64,000 nucleotides of DNA, taken from positions 38,061 through 102,060 of the forward strand of contig CAKPRO010000003.1 of NCBI GenBank assembly GCA_934182615.1, in the 5' to 3' direction. Origin of the DNA: an uncultured Bacilli bacterium (GTDB lineage: Bacteria; Bacillota_I; Bacilli_A; RF39; UBA660). This document shows positions 1 through 8,796 of the stretch, one piece after another; the first letter of the stretch is position 1, and every line of letters starts with the position of its first letter. Made by a program: the position numbers and the translations under genes. The notes beneath the pieces were generated by a model, which saw nothing but the letters and a program-made list of their open reading frames with translations, was not told the DNA's origin and did no database searches.

Positions 1-145
1 CTAAAAAGAAATATCAACCATATCTATTATATATAAGAGAGTACTATATATTAAAAATAAAAAAAGTAACAAAAAATACCATTTTTGTGTTATAATGATA
101 CATGAAGTGATTAATTATTATGTATTTAATTTATAGGGAGGGTTT

Positions 146-1105
146 ATGGATACATTTAAAAAGTTAAATTTAATTGAAAAAAGAAAAATGGCAATTGAAG
201 AACTAGTTAATTATTATGCAGAATATAGAATCTATTGTTATAACAAAGGAGATAAATTAAAAGGAATAGAACTCAGAAAAAAGATTCATCCATTAATTAA
301 TCTAATATTAAAAATAGACGAAGTATTATCTAAAGAAGAAAATATAATTGTTGCTAATGAAAATAAAGCCAAAGAAGGTGTACCAAAAATATTTGCTTGT
401 ACTCATATAGGTGGTAATGATATACAAAGAACATTCCAAATTATTAAAGAACCAGCCTATCTAATGCTAGGAGATCCTGGAATTCTATATAAGATGCCTA
501 TATATCAAGGATTAAGGATGAATGGTGTTATACCATTAGAAACAAAGAATAAAATAGATCGAAAAATTGCTTACAATAGATCGATAGAATTACTAAATAA
601 TGGAGGTAATCTTCTAATATATCCAGAAGGTGCATGGAATGTAACACCAAATGTCATAGTAATGAAAACATTTGTTGGAACAGTTAGAATGGCTAAAGAA
701 GCAAATGTTGAAATAGTTCCAATAGCAGTAGAACAATATGGTAATAAATTCTATTTTAATATAGGAGAGAACTATGGTATTGCTAAGAATACTACTAAAA
801 GTGAAGCAGAACTAAATCAGGAATTAAGAGATAAATTAGCAACATTAAAATGGCAACTATTAGAATCACAGCCTTTACTTCAAAGAAAAAATGTACCAGA
901 AGGATATATTCATGAATTTCAAAAAGAAATAGTAGAAAGATGTAACTATGGTTATGGTTTCTCTTTAGAAGATGCAATAAGTGAGAGTTTTCATGATAAA
1001 ACAATTATTAATGAAGAAGAAGTGTTTAGTTTTTTAGATAATTTAGATATTAATATAAACAATGCATTTTTATTAAGGGGTCATTCAAAAACATTAAAAA
1101 GATAA
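146..1105 (+). CDS. PlsC-like lysophospholipid acyltransferase
   Basis: Probably transfers an acyl chain to a lysophospholipid or related acceptor at the membrane. The sequence shows the family's catalytic HX4D motif as THIGGND (about residue 87), followed by an FPEGTR-like block, LIYPEGAWN (about residue 157), and a downstream VPIAVEQYG segment typical of the third conserved block. It has 319 residues with no obvious N-terminal membrane helix, and a C-terminal extension of about 100 residues without a recognised domain. The start has a strong ribosome site (GGGAGG) 5 bases upstream, and a TATAAT box lies at 91-96. The next gene begins 15 bases downstream, so the two are probably co-transcribed. 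The exact substrate cannot be read from sequence; a link to glycolipid or lipoteichoic acid synthesis is only possible. Confidence 0.75.
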   Translation: MDTFKKLNLIEKRKMAIEELVNYYAEYRIYCYNKGDKLKGIELRKKIHPLINLILKIDEVLSKEENIIVANENKAKEGVPKIFACTHIGGNDIQRTFQIIKEPAYLMLGDPGILYKMPIYQGLRMNGVIPLETKNKIDRKIAYNRSIELLNNGGNLLIYPEGAWNVTPNVIVMKTFVGTVRMAKEANVEIVPIAVEQYGNKFYFNIGENYGIAKNTTKSEAELNQELRDKLATLKWQLLESQPLLQRKNVPEGYIHEFQKEIVERCNYGYGFSLEDAISESFHDKTIINEEEVFSFLDNLDININNAFLLRGHSKTLKR

Positions 1106-1120
1106 AGAGAGGTAAAAAAT

Positions 1121-2944
1121 ATGCAAGCAATTATATTGCAAATAGTGGGGTTACTTATAATTACAACTTTAATAGTATTATTCTATTCAAAACCAAATAT
1201 CGAAAGCGTTGAAACAAAAACATATGCTAAATTAATAGGTTTAAATTTCTTATTTTTAGTAGTAGGTATTTTAACATATATAGTAGCCAAGTTAATAGGT
1301 AACTTTAATTTAATAAATATTTTACAAAAAACATACATGAGTATTTTAGCATTACTTAATTTATACTCAATGTTTTATTGTATATCAATTTATGATAAAG
1401 AAGAAAAACTATCTAATCTGAAAAAAATATTATTATCTATTACCATTATTTCTATATTACTTATAATAGTATTACCATTAAATGTTATTTTTGAAGGAGA
1501 TTTATTAGATGGTGAAGGATTATCTTATGATGTTGCCTTAGGCCATACAATTTTAAGTTTTACTTTCTTTTTAATAATTACTTTTTATCTCTTATTAAAA
1601 AAGTATTCACTTAAAAAGATATCTCCATATATAATATTGATAATACTTTATTTAATAGGCTTCTTAATAAGAAGTTATTATAAGGAACTAATATTTGAAG
1701 GTTTCTTTTATGCATATATTTTATTTATAATGTATAATACTATAGAAAATCCTGATGTAAAGATGGCTAAAGAATTAGTCTTCCAAAAGAAATTAGCAGA
1801 TGAATCTTCTAGAAAAACATTAAGTTTGATAGAAGATATGTCTGAAGAGTTAAAATCTTCAGTTAAAAATTTAGAATTAATTAGTAACACAAAAATAGAT
1901 AAAAATAATATTGAAGAATTAAATAATGCTTTATCCTCGTTCCAAGAAAATTCAGTTAAATTAAATGATAAAATATCTAGCATTCTAGAACTAGCAGTAG
2001 TTAAAAGCAAGCCAAGAATAGTAACATATAAATATGAAACATTAGATATGTTAGATAGATTAAAGCAATTTCTAGAAATAGAAAAAGAAGATAAGACTAA
2101 ATTGGAAATCAAAATTAGTAACAAATTACCTTCAGTATTATATGGTGATGAGGCCGGAATAATAAAAGTAGTTTTATATTTCTTTGATTTAGTTTCATCT
2201 ATGTTAAGCAAAAAGAATATATTACTAGAAATAGACTATATTAAAGTAGGTAACTTTGCAAAATTAAGGTTTAAATTTATAACCAATGATAAATCTATTC
2301 TAAACTATGTAGTAGAAGATAAAAAGACAAAAGAATTCAAATTAAAGATAACAAATAGTATTAATTATGAAATAATAAATAATTTATTAGAAAAAATGAA
2401 TGGTAATATAACTATAATTAAAGATAAAGATAATATTAACTTAATATTAAGTGTTAACCAAAGATTAGTAAGTGAATATGATGTAATAAGTAAAAAAGAA
2501 GAAAATAGAAATATCAAAATTAAATATCATAATTATAGTGGTAAAAAACTTCTACTGGTGGATAATAACAATTTAAGACTAAAGGAAATGAAAATACTAT
2601 TAAAACCATATAACATTGATGTAACAGTAGCACAAAACTTGGAAGAAATGGGAAATAAATTAAGCGATTACGAAACATTTGACATGATTATTATAGATGA
2701 TATTATTCCAAATTTTGAAATAGATAGTTTTACAAAGGAAATTGTTAAAGATCAAAATAGTATTTTAAATTATATTAAGAAACAAGCAAAATACAATATC
2801 ACAACAATTATAATGGTAACGCCCAATAACAAAAGGCTTGAAGAACAATATATTAGATATGGATTTAATGATTATATTATAAAACCAGTTAATAAAGAAA
2901 ATATTGATAAGACATTAAATAAATATTTTAAGACAAAAGAATGA
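1121..2944 (+). CDS. Membrane hybrid histidine-kinase-like protein (probable pseudokinase) with receiver domain
   Basis: 607 residues. About seven hydrophobic segments fill residues 1-205, followed by a kinase-like core and a C-terminal receiver domain (about 475-607). The receiver keeps its acidic phospho-acceptor (IIIDDIIP, D526), a Thr in MVTPN and the conserved Lys in YIIKPV. In the dimerisation helix the usual H-box (MSHEI/LR) reads MSEELK, with Glu at residue 242 (codon at 1844) in place of the phosphorylated His. The ATPase region starts with a recognisable LYGDEAG block, but the expected N-box asparagines are replaced (YFFDLV) and clear G-boxes are missing. I infer loss of kinase activity with retained sensing or receiver function. 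It lies in an apparent operon with the acyltransferase. The stop is TGA, one of few in the window. Confidence 0.75.
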   Translation: MQAIILQIVGLLIITTLIVLFYSKPNIESVETKTYAKLIGLNFLFLVVGILTYIVAKLIGNFNLINILQKTYMSILALLNLYSMFYCISIYDKEEKLSNLKKILLSITIISILLIIVLPLNVIFEGDLLDGEGLSYDVALGHTILSFTFFLIITFYLLLKKYSLKKISPYIILIILYLIGFLIRSYYKELIFEGFFYAYILFIMYNTIENPDVKMAKELVFQKKLADESSRKTLSLIEDMSEELKSSVKNLELISNTKIDKNNIEELNNALSSFQENSVKLNDKISSILELAVVKSKPRIVTYKYETLDMLDRLKQFLEIEKEDKTKLEIKISNKLPSVLYGDEAGIIKVVLYFFDLVSSMLSKKNILLEIDYIKVGNFAKLRFKFITNDKSILNYVVEDKKTKEFKLKITNSINYEIINNLLEKMNGNITIIKDKDNINLILSVNQRLVSEYDVISKKEENRNIKIKYHNYSGKKLLLVDNNNLRLKEMKILLKPYNIDVTVAQNLEEMGNKLSDYETFDMIIIDDIIPNFEIDSFTKEIVKDQNSILNYIKKQAKYNITTIIMVTPNNKRLEEQYIRYGFNDYIIKPVNKENIDKTLNKYFKTKE

Positions 2945-3305
2945 GTTAAATAGCTTATTCTTTTTGTTTTCACTAAAAATAGAAATAAACTTAACACTTA
3001 CTATTTTGCAGGCAGTGCCTGCAAAATTAACATGGTTACATTATCGTAAATCATTACTATAAAAAAGAAATATAATAAAATTTTATCTATTATCCGAAAA
3101 AGGGCAGCCACTGGCTGCCCAATTGATTTGTTTAAACATAAAAACTTTATTTATTAATCGAAAAGGTACCACAGTGAGGCACCAATTTAGCTTTGTCTAA
3201 TTATTATAAATCATTCATATTAAACAAAAATTAATTTGTAATATAAGTAATACTTATTTAATATAGTGAATAAGTAATAAAATAATAACAAGTATATAAT
3301 TTATG
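2945..3305. repeat. Intergenic stretch with GC-rich inverted repeats
   Basis: No gene is seen here. Three GC-rich palindromes stand out in AT-rich DNA: 3003-3027 (11-bp arms ATTTTGCAGGC, loop AGT), 3102-3120 (8-bp arms GGGCAGCC, loop ACT) and a weaker one around 3164-3183 (GGTACC...GGCACC). The second and third are preceded by similar text (ATTATCCGAAAA and ATTAATCGAAAA) and followed by CAATT, as if they were units of one family. None is followed by a T-run, so they are not standard intrinsic terminators. Confidence 0.6.
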
Positions 3306-3307
3306 CT

Positions 3308-3384
3308 TATATATAATACAAAAAGATATTGTTAGTTTTAAGACTATAAAACTATTTATGAAGACCAATCTTAGGCTTCATAAA
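3308..3384 (+). repeat. AT-rich block plus paired hairpins (A-G mismatch family, copy 1)
   Basis: The block TATATATAAT is followed by hairpin 3333-3354 (arms TAGTTTTA/TAAAACTA) and hairpin 3355-3384 (arms TTATGAAG/CTTCATAA, inner part ACCAATCTTAGG). The second hairpin shows the family core, AC...GG just inside a G-C pair. It lies directly upstream of the htpG operator. Confidence 0.65.
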
Positions 3385-3405
3385 CAAATAAAAAAATAAA
3401 AATAT

Positions 3406-3446
3406 TTAGCAATCTCTATTGACAATTGCTAAAATAGTGCTATAAT
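3406..3446 (+). promoter_or_regulatory. htpG promoter with CIRCE-like HrcA operator
   Basis: An inverted repeat TTAGCAATC-N9-AATTGCTAA at 3406-3432 has the 9-9-9 geometry of CIRCE (TTAGCACTC-N9-GAGTGCTAA) and matches 15 of the 18 arm positions by eye. It overlaps the -35 box TTGACA (3419-3424); TATAAT at 3441-3446 follows at 16-bp spacing. Repression of htpG-hsp20 by HrcA is inferred; hrcA is not in the window. Confidence 0.7.
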
Positions 3447-3478
3447 TATAGATGTAAATACAAAAGGAGAATGATAGT

Positions 3479-5359
3479 ATGAAGAAAAAACAATTTAAGA
3501 CAGAAAGCAAAAGAATATTAGATTTAATGATAAATAGTATATATGCTAATAAAGAAATATTCTTAAGAGAATTAATATCCAATTCTAGTGATGCATTAGA
3601 TAAATTATATTATTTATCACTTACTAATAAAGATATAAAAGTAAATAAAGATGATCTATATATAAGAGTAGATTATAATAAAGATAAAAGAACTATTACT
3701 ATTAGTGATAATGGTACAGGTATGACTGAAGAAGAATTAGAAAATAACTTAGGAGTAATCGCTGAATCAGGTTCCCTTAAGTTTAAAGAAGAAAATAAAG
3801 AGCAGAATGATGTTAATATAATTGGTCAGTTTGGAGTAGGCTTCTATTCAGCCTTTATGGTAAGTGACAAAGTAACCGTAGAATCCAAATCATATAAAGA
3901 TGATAAAGCTACTATCTGGGAAAGTACTGGAGTAGAAGGTTATACCTTATCACCATCAGATAAAAAAGAAAATGGTACAATAATTACTTTACATCTAAAA
4001 GAAGATACCGAAGACTATAACTATAGTGAATTATTATCCGAATATAAATTAAGAAGTATCATAAAGAAATATTCAGATTATATTAGTTATCCAATCAAGA
4101 TGGAAGTAGAGAATAATAGAAAGAAAGAAGATAGTGACGAATACGAAACATATAAAGAAGTAATCACAGTCAATAGTAGAATCCCTCTATGGAAGAGAAA
4201 TAAGAAAGATATAACTGAAGAAGAATATAATAACTTCTATAACGATAAGTTCTTTGATTATGAAAAACCACTAGATGTATTACATTTCAATATTGAAGGT
4301 AATGTTAACTATAATGCCTTATTATATATACCTAGTCATGCTCCATATGATTATTATAGTAAAGAATACGAAAAAGGATTACAACTATATACAAATGGCG
4401 TATTAATAATGGATAAATGTAGTGAGTTACTTCCAGATTACTTTAGTTTTGTAAGAGGAGTAATTGATACTGAAGATATACCACTAAATATATCAAGAGA
4501 AACATTACAAGATGATAAAAATATCAAACTAATAGCTAAAAGTATCGAAACCAAAGTAAGAAATGAATTACTAGACCTACTAAAGAACAATAGAGATAAA
4601 TATCTAGAATTTTATAAAGCTTTTGGTATGCAATTAAAGTTTGGCATTTATAACGATTATGGTATGCATAAAGATAAACTAGAAGACCTAATCATGTTCT
4701 ATTCCTCTAGTGAGAAGAAGTTAATTACCCTAGACGAATACGTAAGTAAACTAAAAGAAGAAGATAAAAATATCTACTACTGCGCTGGTGAAACCGTTGA
4801 TAAAATAGATATGTTACCACAGGTAGAAGGTATTAAAGATAAACATGAAGTATTATATTTAACTGATTATGTTGATGAGTTTGCTATAATGGCAATTCAT
4901 GAGTATAAAGGCAAGACTTTTGTTAATGTTACTAATGAGAGTACTGATTTATCTACTGAAGAAGAAAAAGAAAAGATAAATAAAGAGAACACCGATAATA
5001 AAGATATGCTCGAAGAAATGAAGAAAGTACTTGAAGATAATGTAACAGAAGTAAAACTTACTAATAAGTTAAAGAGCCACCCAGTATGCTTAACTACTAC
5101 GGGAGAAGTATCTACATCAATGGAAAAAGTAATTAATGCTATGCCCGCAGGCGAGAAAATCAAAGCAAGTGAGGTATTAGAAATTAACGCTAGTCATAAG
5201 ATCGTAGATAAATTAAAAGACTTATACAAAAATGATAAAGATGAGTTTACTAAATACACAAAGGTTATTTATTATGAAGCAAGATTAATCGAAGGACTTC
5301 CTATTGGTAATCCTACTGAGTTATCTAATCTTATGTGTGATATAATGGCAAATAAATAA
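3479..5359 (+). CDS. htpG: Chaperone protein HtpG (Hsp90 family)
   Basis: A cytosolic, ATP-dependent homodimeric chaperone that assists late folding and remodelling of client proteins. At 626 residues it has the full bacterial Hsp90 length. The N-terminal GHKL ATPase shows the expected blocks: SNSSDALDKL (residues 35-44), the nucleotide-binding SDNGTGM (about 78) and the lid glycines GQFGVGFYSAF (about 120). The middle domain carries NISRETLQ, and a C-terminal dimerisation region follows. The start has AAAGGAG 8 bases upstream. It is transcribed from the TTGACA/TATAAT promoter overlapped by a CIRCE-like operator, and the small heat-shock protein follows 27 bases later. Together these point to a heat-inducible two-gene operon. 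Confidence 0.97.
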   Translation: MKKKQFKTESKRILDLMINSIYANKEIFLRELISNSSDALDKLYYLSLTNKDIKVNKDDLYIRVDYNKDKRTITISDNGTGMTEEELENNLGVIAESGSLKFKEENKEQNDVNIIGQFGVGFYSAFMVSDKVTVESKSYKDDKATIWESTGVEGYTLSPSDKKENGTIITLHLKEDTEDYNYSELLSEYKLRSIIKKYSDYISYPIKMEVENNRKKEDSDEYETYKEVITVNSRIPLWKRNKKDITEEEYNNFYNDKFFDYEKPLDVLHFNIEGNVNYNALLYIPSHAPYDYYSKEYEKGLQLYTNGVLIMDKCSELLPDYFSFVRGVIDTEDIPLNISRETLQDDKNIKLIAKSIETKVRNELLDLLKNNRDKYLEFYKAFGMQLKFGIYNDYGMHKDKLEDLIMFYSSSEKKLITLDEYVSKLKEEDKNIYYCAGETVDKIDMLPQVEGIKDKHEVLYLTDYVDEFAIMAIHEYKGKTFVNVTNESTDLSTEEEKEKINKENTDNKDMLEEMKKVLEDNVTEVKLTNKLKSHPVCLTTTGEVSTSMEKVINAMPAGEKIKASEVLEINASHKIVDKLKDLYKNDKDEFTKYTKVIYYEARLIEGLPIGNPTELSNLMCDIMANK

Positions 5360-5386
5360 TATAATTTTGAAAGGGAGATGATATAT

Positions 5387-5764
5387 ATGTTGCCAAGTAG
5401 ATTATTTTTTGATGATAGTTTTTTCAAAGGAGATGAAAATATAAAGAGTGATATCTATGAAAAAGATGGTAGATTAGTTGTAGAGATGGAAGCACCAGGA
5501 TATACTAAAGATGATATTAACATTTCTATCGATAAAGGTACATTATCTATTACATTTGAGAAAGAAGAAGAGGATGAAGAAAACAAGAAATATCTTCACC
5601 GTGAGAGAAAGAGTTACAGCAAAGTCTCTAGAAGCTTCTATCTAGGAGATATTGATGAAGAGGATATTGATGCAAGTTTCAAGAATGGCATCCTAGTAGT
5701 TAGTGCTCCTAAAAAGAAAGAAATAGAAACCAAGAAAACTATTAGTATTAAAGATTCTGAATAA
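5387..5764 (+). CDS. Hsp20/alpha-crystallin small heat-shock protein
   Basis: An ATP-independent holdase that binds unfolding proteins and passes them to ATP-driven chaperones. About 125 residues, with an alpha-crystallin domain: an early beta-strand region (VEMEAPGYTKDDINISI), then a long acidic-basic loop, then FYLGDIDEEDIDASFKNGIL matching the conserved A-x-x-x-n-G-v-L strand, followed by a charged tail. I chose the ATG at 5387 because AAGGGAG lies about 10 bases upstream; an in-frame ATG at 5378 abuts the ribosome site. It is the second gene of the htpG operon. Confidence 0.93.
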   Translation: MLPSRLFFDDSFFKGDENIKSDIYEKDGRLVVEMEAPGYTKDDINISIDKGTLSITFEKEEEDEENKKYLHRERKSYSKVSRSFYLGDIDEEDIDASFKNGILVVSAPKKKEIETKKTISIKDSE

Positions 5765-5776
5765 GAATCTTTTTTC
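5751..5776 (+). terminator. Intrinsic terminator after hsp20
   Basis: The arms AAGATTC (5751-5757) and GAATCTT (5765-5771) are followed by a T-run. The hairpin overlaps the hsp20 stop codon. Confidence 0.85.
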
Positions 5777-5786
5777 TTTTTGGTAT

Positions 5787-5886
5787 CCCTCTAAGCCTAA
5801 GTCTTAGAGGGTTAACTAAAGCCTTAAAACATAAGTCTTTAGTTAAAGTATCATCCATCCATATCATATATAAGCAGTTAGCTTAT
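5787..5886 (-). repeat. Paired hairpins plus AT-rich block, inverted orientation (copy 2)
   Basis: Hairpin 5787-5811 has arms CCCTCTAAG/CTTAGAGGG around CCTAAGT. Hairpin 5812-5846 has arms TTAACTAAAG/CTTTAGTTAA around a 15-base inner part. Read on the minus strand, both inner parts start AC and end GG. The adjoining block on that strand (CTTATATATGATATGGATGG) resembles the one at 44873 and 48851. A further hairpin, TATAAGC/GCTTATA, ends at 5886. Confidence 0.7.
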
Positions 5887-5903
5887 AGAAAATAAAGATA
5901 TAT

Positions 5904-5932
5904 TTGACAAAATTACTACTTTACTATATAAT
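5904..5932 (+). promoter_or_regulatory. Promoter for the 5957 gene
   Basis: A perfect TTGACA (5904-5909) and TATAAT (5927-5932) are separated by 17 bp. The start codon follows about 25 bases later with an AGGAGG ribosome site. Confidence 0.85.
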
Positions 5933-5956
5933 AGTTGGTGTTTATAGGAGGATATT

Positions 5957-6685
5957 ATGGCTTATTATTTAACCATAAGGAAGAAAGATACTTATATTCC
6001 TATTAATATAGAGTGTCTTGATTGCTTTACTAAGTTATCTAAATATAAAAGTGGTGGTTATAGTTTAGAAGAAATTGATAGATGTACTATGAGCTATATT
6101 AATGAATATTTCTTTAAAGAGGATCTATATAAGGCTGGGTTAATTGAATTAGAGGATATTGCTAGAGAACTCACTATTAGATATAAGAAAAACAATTCTT
6201 ACGAACTAGTAAGAAATGGAGTACCTTATAGTAGTACTAAAAATTATTTTGATTTATATGGTTTAAAGTTTATATTACTTAGTAAACAGAAAGATTATAA
6301 TTTTTTAGAAAAACTAGTATCGTATTATCGTAATAGTTATATGAACAATATTAATGTATCTAAAATTAAATATTGTATGGAAGCTAGAAAAAGAGAACTT
6401 TTAAATGTTACATTAGGAGAATTCTATATGCGAGAAGTTACTAAATTAGATACTAGAACTGGAGAAGTTAAATTTAATTATAAATATTTTCATGATTTAG
6501 CTATGTTTATTTATAATTATGATATTACATTAGAAAAAGAACAGCTTGGTATTACTAAAGAAGAAGAAAAAATAGAAAGAAGATTAACTTTTGAGTATTT
6601 TATGAAATCATTAAGTGAGAATTTAGTTGAACCAAAAAAGAAAGTAAAAACTAAAGATTTAGAAGGTCAAATTAGTATTTTTTAA
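5957..6685 (+). CDS. Uncharacterised protein with a C-terminal clamp-binding-like motif
   Basis: I do not recognise the family. 242 residues, soluble, rich in Tyr and Lys, with no membrane segment and no obvious enzyme motif. The last nine residues are DLEGQISIF, which fits the pentapeptide (QL[SD]LF-like) used by DNA replication and repair proteins to bind the beta sliding clamp; the preceding KKVKTK stretch could act as a flexible linker. It has its own strong promoter and its own terminator at 6661-6711, and lies directly upstream of ligA. A role in DNA metabolism is inferred from the tail and the neighbour only. The AGGAGG site 7 bases upstream fixes the start. Confidence 0.7.
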   Translation: MAYYLTIRKKDTYIPINIECLDCFTKLSKYKSGGYSLEEIDRCTMSYINEYFFKEDLYKAGLIELEDIARELTIRYKKNNSYELVRNGVPYSSTKNYFDLYGLKFILLSKQKDYNFLEKLVSYYRNSYMNNINVSKIKYCMEARKRELLNVTLGEFYMREVTKLDTRTGEVKFNYKYFHDLAMFIYNYDITLEKEQLGITKEEEKIERRLTFEYFMKSLSENLVEPKKKVKTKDLEGQISIF

Positions 6686-6711
6686 ACTAATTACTTGACC
6701 TTCTTTTTTTA
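6661..6711 (+). terminator. Intrinsic terminator overlapping the end of the 5957 gene
   Basis: The arms AGAAGGTCAA (6661-6670) and TTGACCTTCT (6695-6704) are followed by T7. A nested ATTAGT/ACTAAT stem lies between them. The left arm encodes the clamp-motif tail, so coding and termination signals overlap. Confidence 0.85.
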
Positions 6712-6741
6712 TATGTGTTATACTTTATATGGTGAATATAT

Positions 6742-8739
6742 ATGGAAGAAAAAAAGAAAAGAATTGATGAGTTAGTAGAAATAATTAATAAGGCTAGTTA
6801 CGAATATTATCTTAATGATAACCCTTCAATTACCGATCAGGAGTATGATGATTGCTATAGTGAATTACTTAGATTAGAAGAGTCATACCCTGAACTAAAA
6901 AGAGAAGATTCTCCTACCATAAGAGTCGGAGGAGAAGCCCTTAGTAAGTTTGAAAAAGTAGAGCATAAGACTCCAATGTTATCATTTGACGATATTTTCA
7001 ATGAAGAAGAGATAATAGCTTTCGACGAAAGAATTAGAAAGACTATTAGTAATCCTACTTATACCGTAGAGCCAAAGATGGATGGTTTATCTGGTTCACT
7101 AATATATGAAAAAGGCTTACTAGTAAGAGTAGCTACTCGTGGTAATGGTTTAGTAGGAGAAAATATAACTGCTAACGGAAAAACAATTAAATCTATTCCT
7201 CTTAGATTAAAGAAAGATATAGATATCGAAGTAAGAGGAGAAATATATATGAGTAAAGCCTCTTTTGATAAAGCCAATAAAGATAGAGAAGCAAATGGAG
7301 AAGCATTATTTGCCAATCCTAGAAATGCTGCAGCAGGGTCTGTGAGACAACTAGATAGCAAGATTACGGCTAAAAGAAATTTGGACTTCATGGCTTACTT
7401 TATCCCTAATCCAAAGGATTATGGTATAAAGACGCAAGAAGAATCATTAAAATTCTTAAGAGAACTTGGCTTCGTTACCAATTATAAATTAAATACCACT
7501 GCTTCAAATGCTGAAGAAATAATAAAAGATATCAAAGTACTAGGAGAAATTAGAAAGAGTCTTCCTTATGAGATTGATGGTGTTGTTCTTAAAGTAAATA
7601 ATCTTGAAGATGAAGATAGACTTGGCTATACTGCTAGAGTACCAAGATGGGGGATAGCCTATAAGTTCCCAGCCGAAGAAGTATTAACTACCCTAAAAGA
7701 AATAAAATTTACTGTCGGAAGAACTGGTAAGATTACCCCAAACGCTATTTTTTCACCAGTTCATGTAGCGGGCTCACTTATCTCTAAAGCAACTTTACAT
7801 AATGAAGACTATTGTATAGCTAAAGATGTTAGAGTAGGAGATACCATTTCCATTAGAAAGGCCGGAGATGTCATACCAGAAGTAGTAAGAGTCCTTGAAG
7901 AAAGAAGAAATGGTACCGAAAAGAAGTTTCAGATGTTAGAGTATTGCCCAATATGTCATACTAAAATTGTTAGAAAAGATACTGAAGCTGACTACTATTG
8001 TCCTAATGAAATGTGTCCTGCGAGAAAGATTGAAAATATAATTCATTTTGCTAGTAGAGAGGCTATGAATATCGATGGTCTTGGTGAATCAATAATCGAA
8101 GATTTATATAATGAAAACTTTATTACCAATATTACCGATATATATGATATTGATAAATATGAAGAAGAATTAATGAACTTAGAAGGTTATGGTAAAAAGA
8201 AAATAGATAATTTAAAGAGTGCTATTAAAAATAGTAAGAACAACTCTTTAGAAAGATTGATATATGGCCTTGGTATTAGAAATGTTGGTGCTAAGACTGC
8301 TAAAGTATTAGCTAAATACTACAAAACTCTAGATAACCTAATGACCGCTAGTTACGAAGAATTAGTTAACATAAGTGATATAGGAGACATAATCGCTAAG
8401 AGTATAATAAATTACTTTAGTAATGAAGATAATAAAAATATTATAACTAAATTAAAACAACTAGGAGTAAATACAACCTATATCAATAATTCTGGCTACG
8501 AAGAAAAAGATGAGTTTAAAGGTAAAACTTTTGTTTTAACCGGCACTTTAGTTAATATAACTAGAGATAAAGCTAGTGAAATAATTGAATCACTAGGAGG
8601 CAAAGTATCTTCCTCAGTTAGTTCAAAAACATCCGTTGTCGTAGTAGGAGACTCTCCTGGTAGCAAATACGATAAAGCCTTAGCCCTAGGTATCCCAATA
8701 TGGCAAGAAGAAGAATTTTTAGATAAGATAGAGAATTAG
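6742..8739 (+). CDS. ligA: NAD-dependent DNA ligase LigA
   Basis: Seals nicks between Okazaki fragments and in repair using NAD+. At 665 residues it has the usual length and all domains in order: the NMN-binding Ia domain (YYLNDNPSITDQEYD near residue 22), the adenylation domain with catalytic Lys112 in KMDG, GEIYM and DGVVLKVN motifs, the OB fold, a four-Cys zinc finger (CPIC...CPNEMC, around residues 400-425), helix-hairpin-helix repeats, and a C-terminal BRCT domain beginning near GKTFVLTGTL. The ribosome site is weak (GGTGA). A terminator overlaps the stop codon. No pcrA or gatC neighbours are present. Confidence 0.98.
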   Translation: MEEKKKRIDELVEIINKASYEYYLNDNPSITDQEYDDCYSELLRLEESYPELKREDSPTIRVGGEALSKFEKVEHKTPMLSFDDIFNEEEIIAFDERIRKTISNPTYTVEPKMDGLSGSLIYEKGLLVRVATRGNGLVGENITANGKTIKSIPLRLKKDIDIEVRGEIYMSKASFDKANKDREANGEALFANPRNAAAGSVRQLDSKITAKRNLDFMAYFIPNPKDYGIKTQEESLKFLRELGFVTNYKLNTTASNAEEIIKDIKVLGEIRKSLPYEIDGVVLKVNNLEDEDRLGYTARVPRWGIAYKFPAEEVLTTLKEIKFTVGRTGKITPNAIFSPVHVAGSLISKATLHNEDYCIAKDVRVGDTISIRKAGDVIPEVVRVLEERRNGTEKKFQMLEYCPICHTKIVRKDTEADYYCPNEMCPARKIENIIHFASREAMNIDGLGESIIEDLYNENFITNITDIYDIDKYEEELMNLEGYGKKKIDNLKSAIKNSKNNSLERLIYGLGIRNVGAKTAKVLAKYYKTLDNLMTASYEELVNISDIGDIIAKSIINYFSNEDNKNIITKLKQLGVNTTYINNSGYEEKDEFKGKTFVLTGTLVNITRDKASEIIESLGGKVSSSVSSKTSVVVVGDSPGSKYDKALALGIPIWQEEEFLDKIEN

Positions 8740-8752
8740 TCTCTATCTTTTT
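8725..8752 (+). terminator. ligA intrinsic terminator
   Basis: The arms AAGATAGAGA (8725-8734) and TCTCTATCTT (8740-8749) end in a T-run. The hairpin spans the ligA stop codon. Confidence 0.85.
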
Positions 8753-8796
8753 GTGCATTTTACAAATATATTACATATAATTAAATAGGTGATACG

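Noticed and set aside
2945..3400. CRISPR array suggested by several palindromes in a row
   Set aside because: There is no constant repeat and spacer period, the palindromes differ in sequence, and no cas gene is nearby.
5787..5846. Hairpin pairs as ordinary transcription terminators
   Set aside because: A proper terminator for hsp20 already lies at 5751-5776, and the hairpins lack T-runs and often sit directly before promoters.
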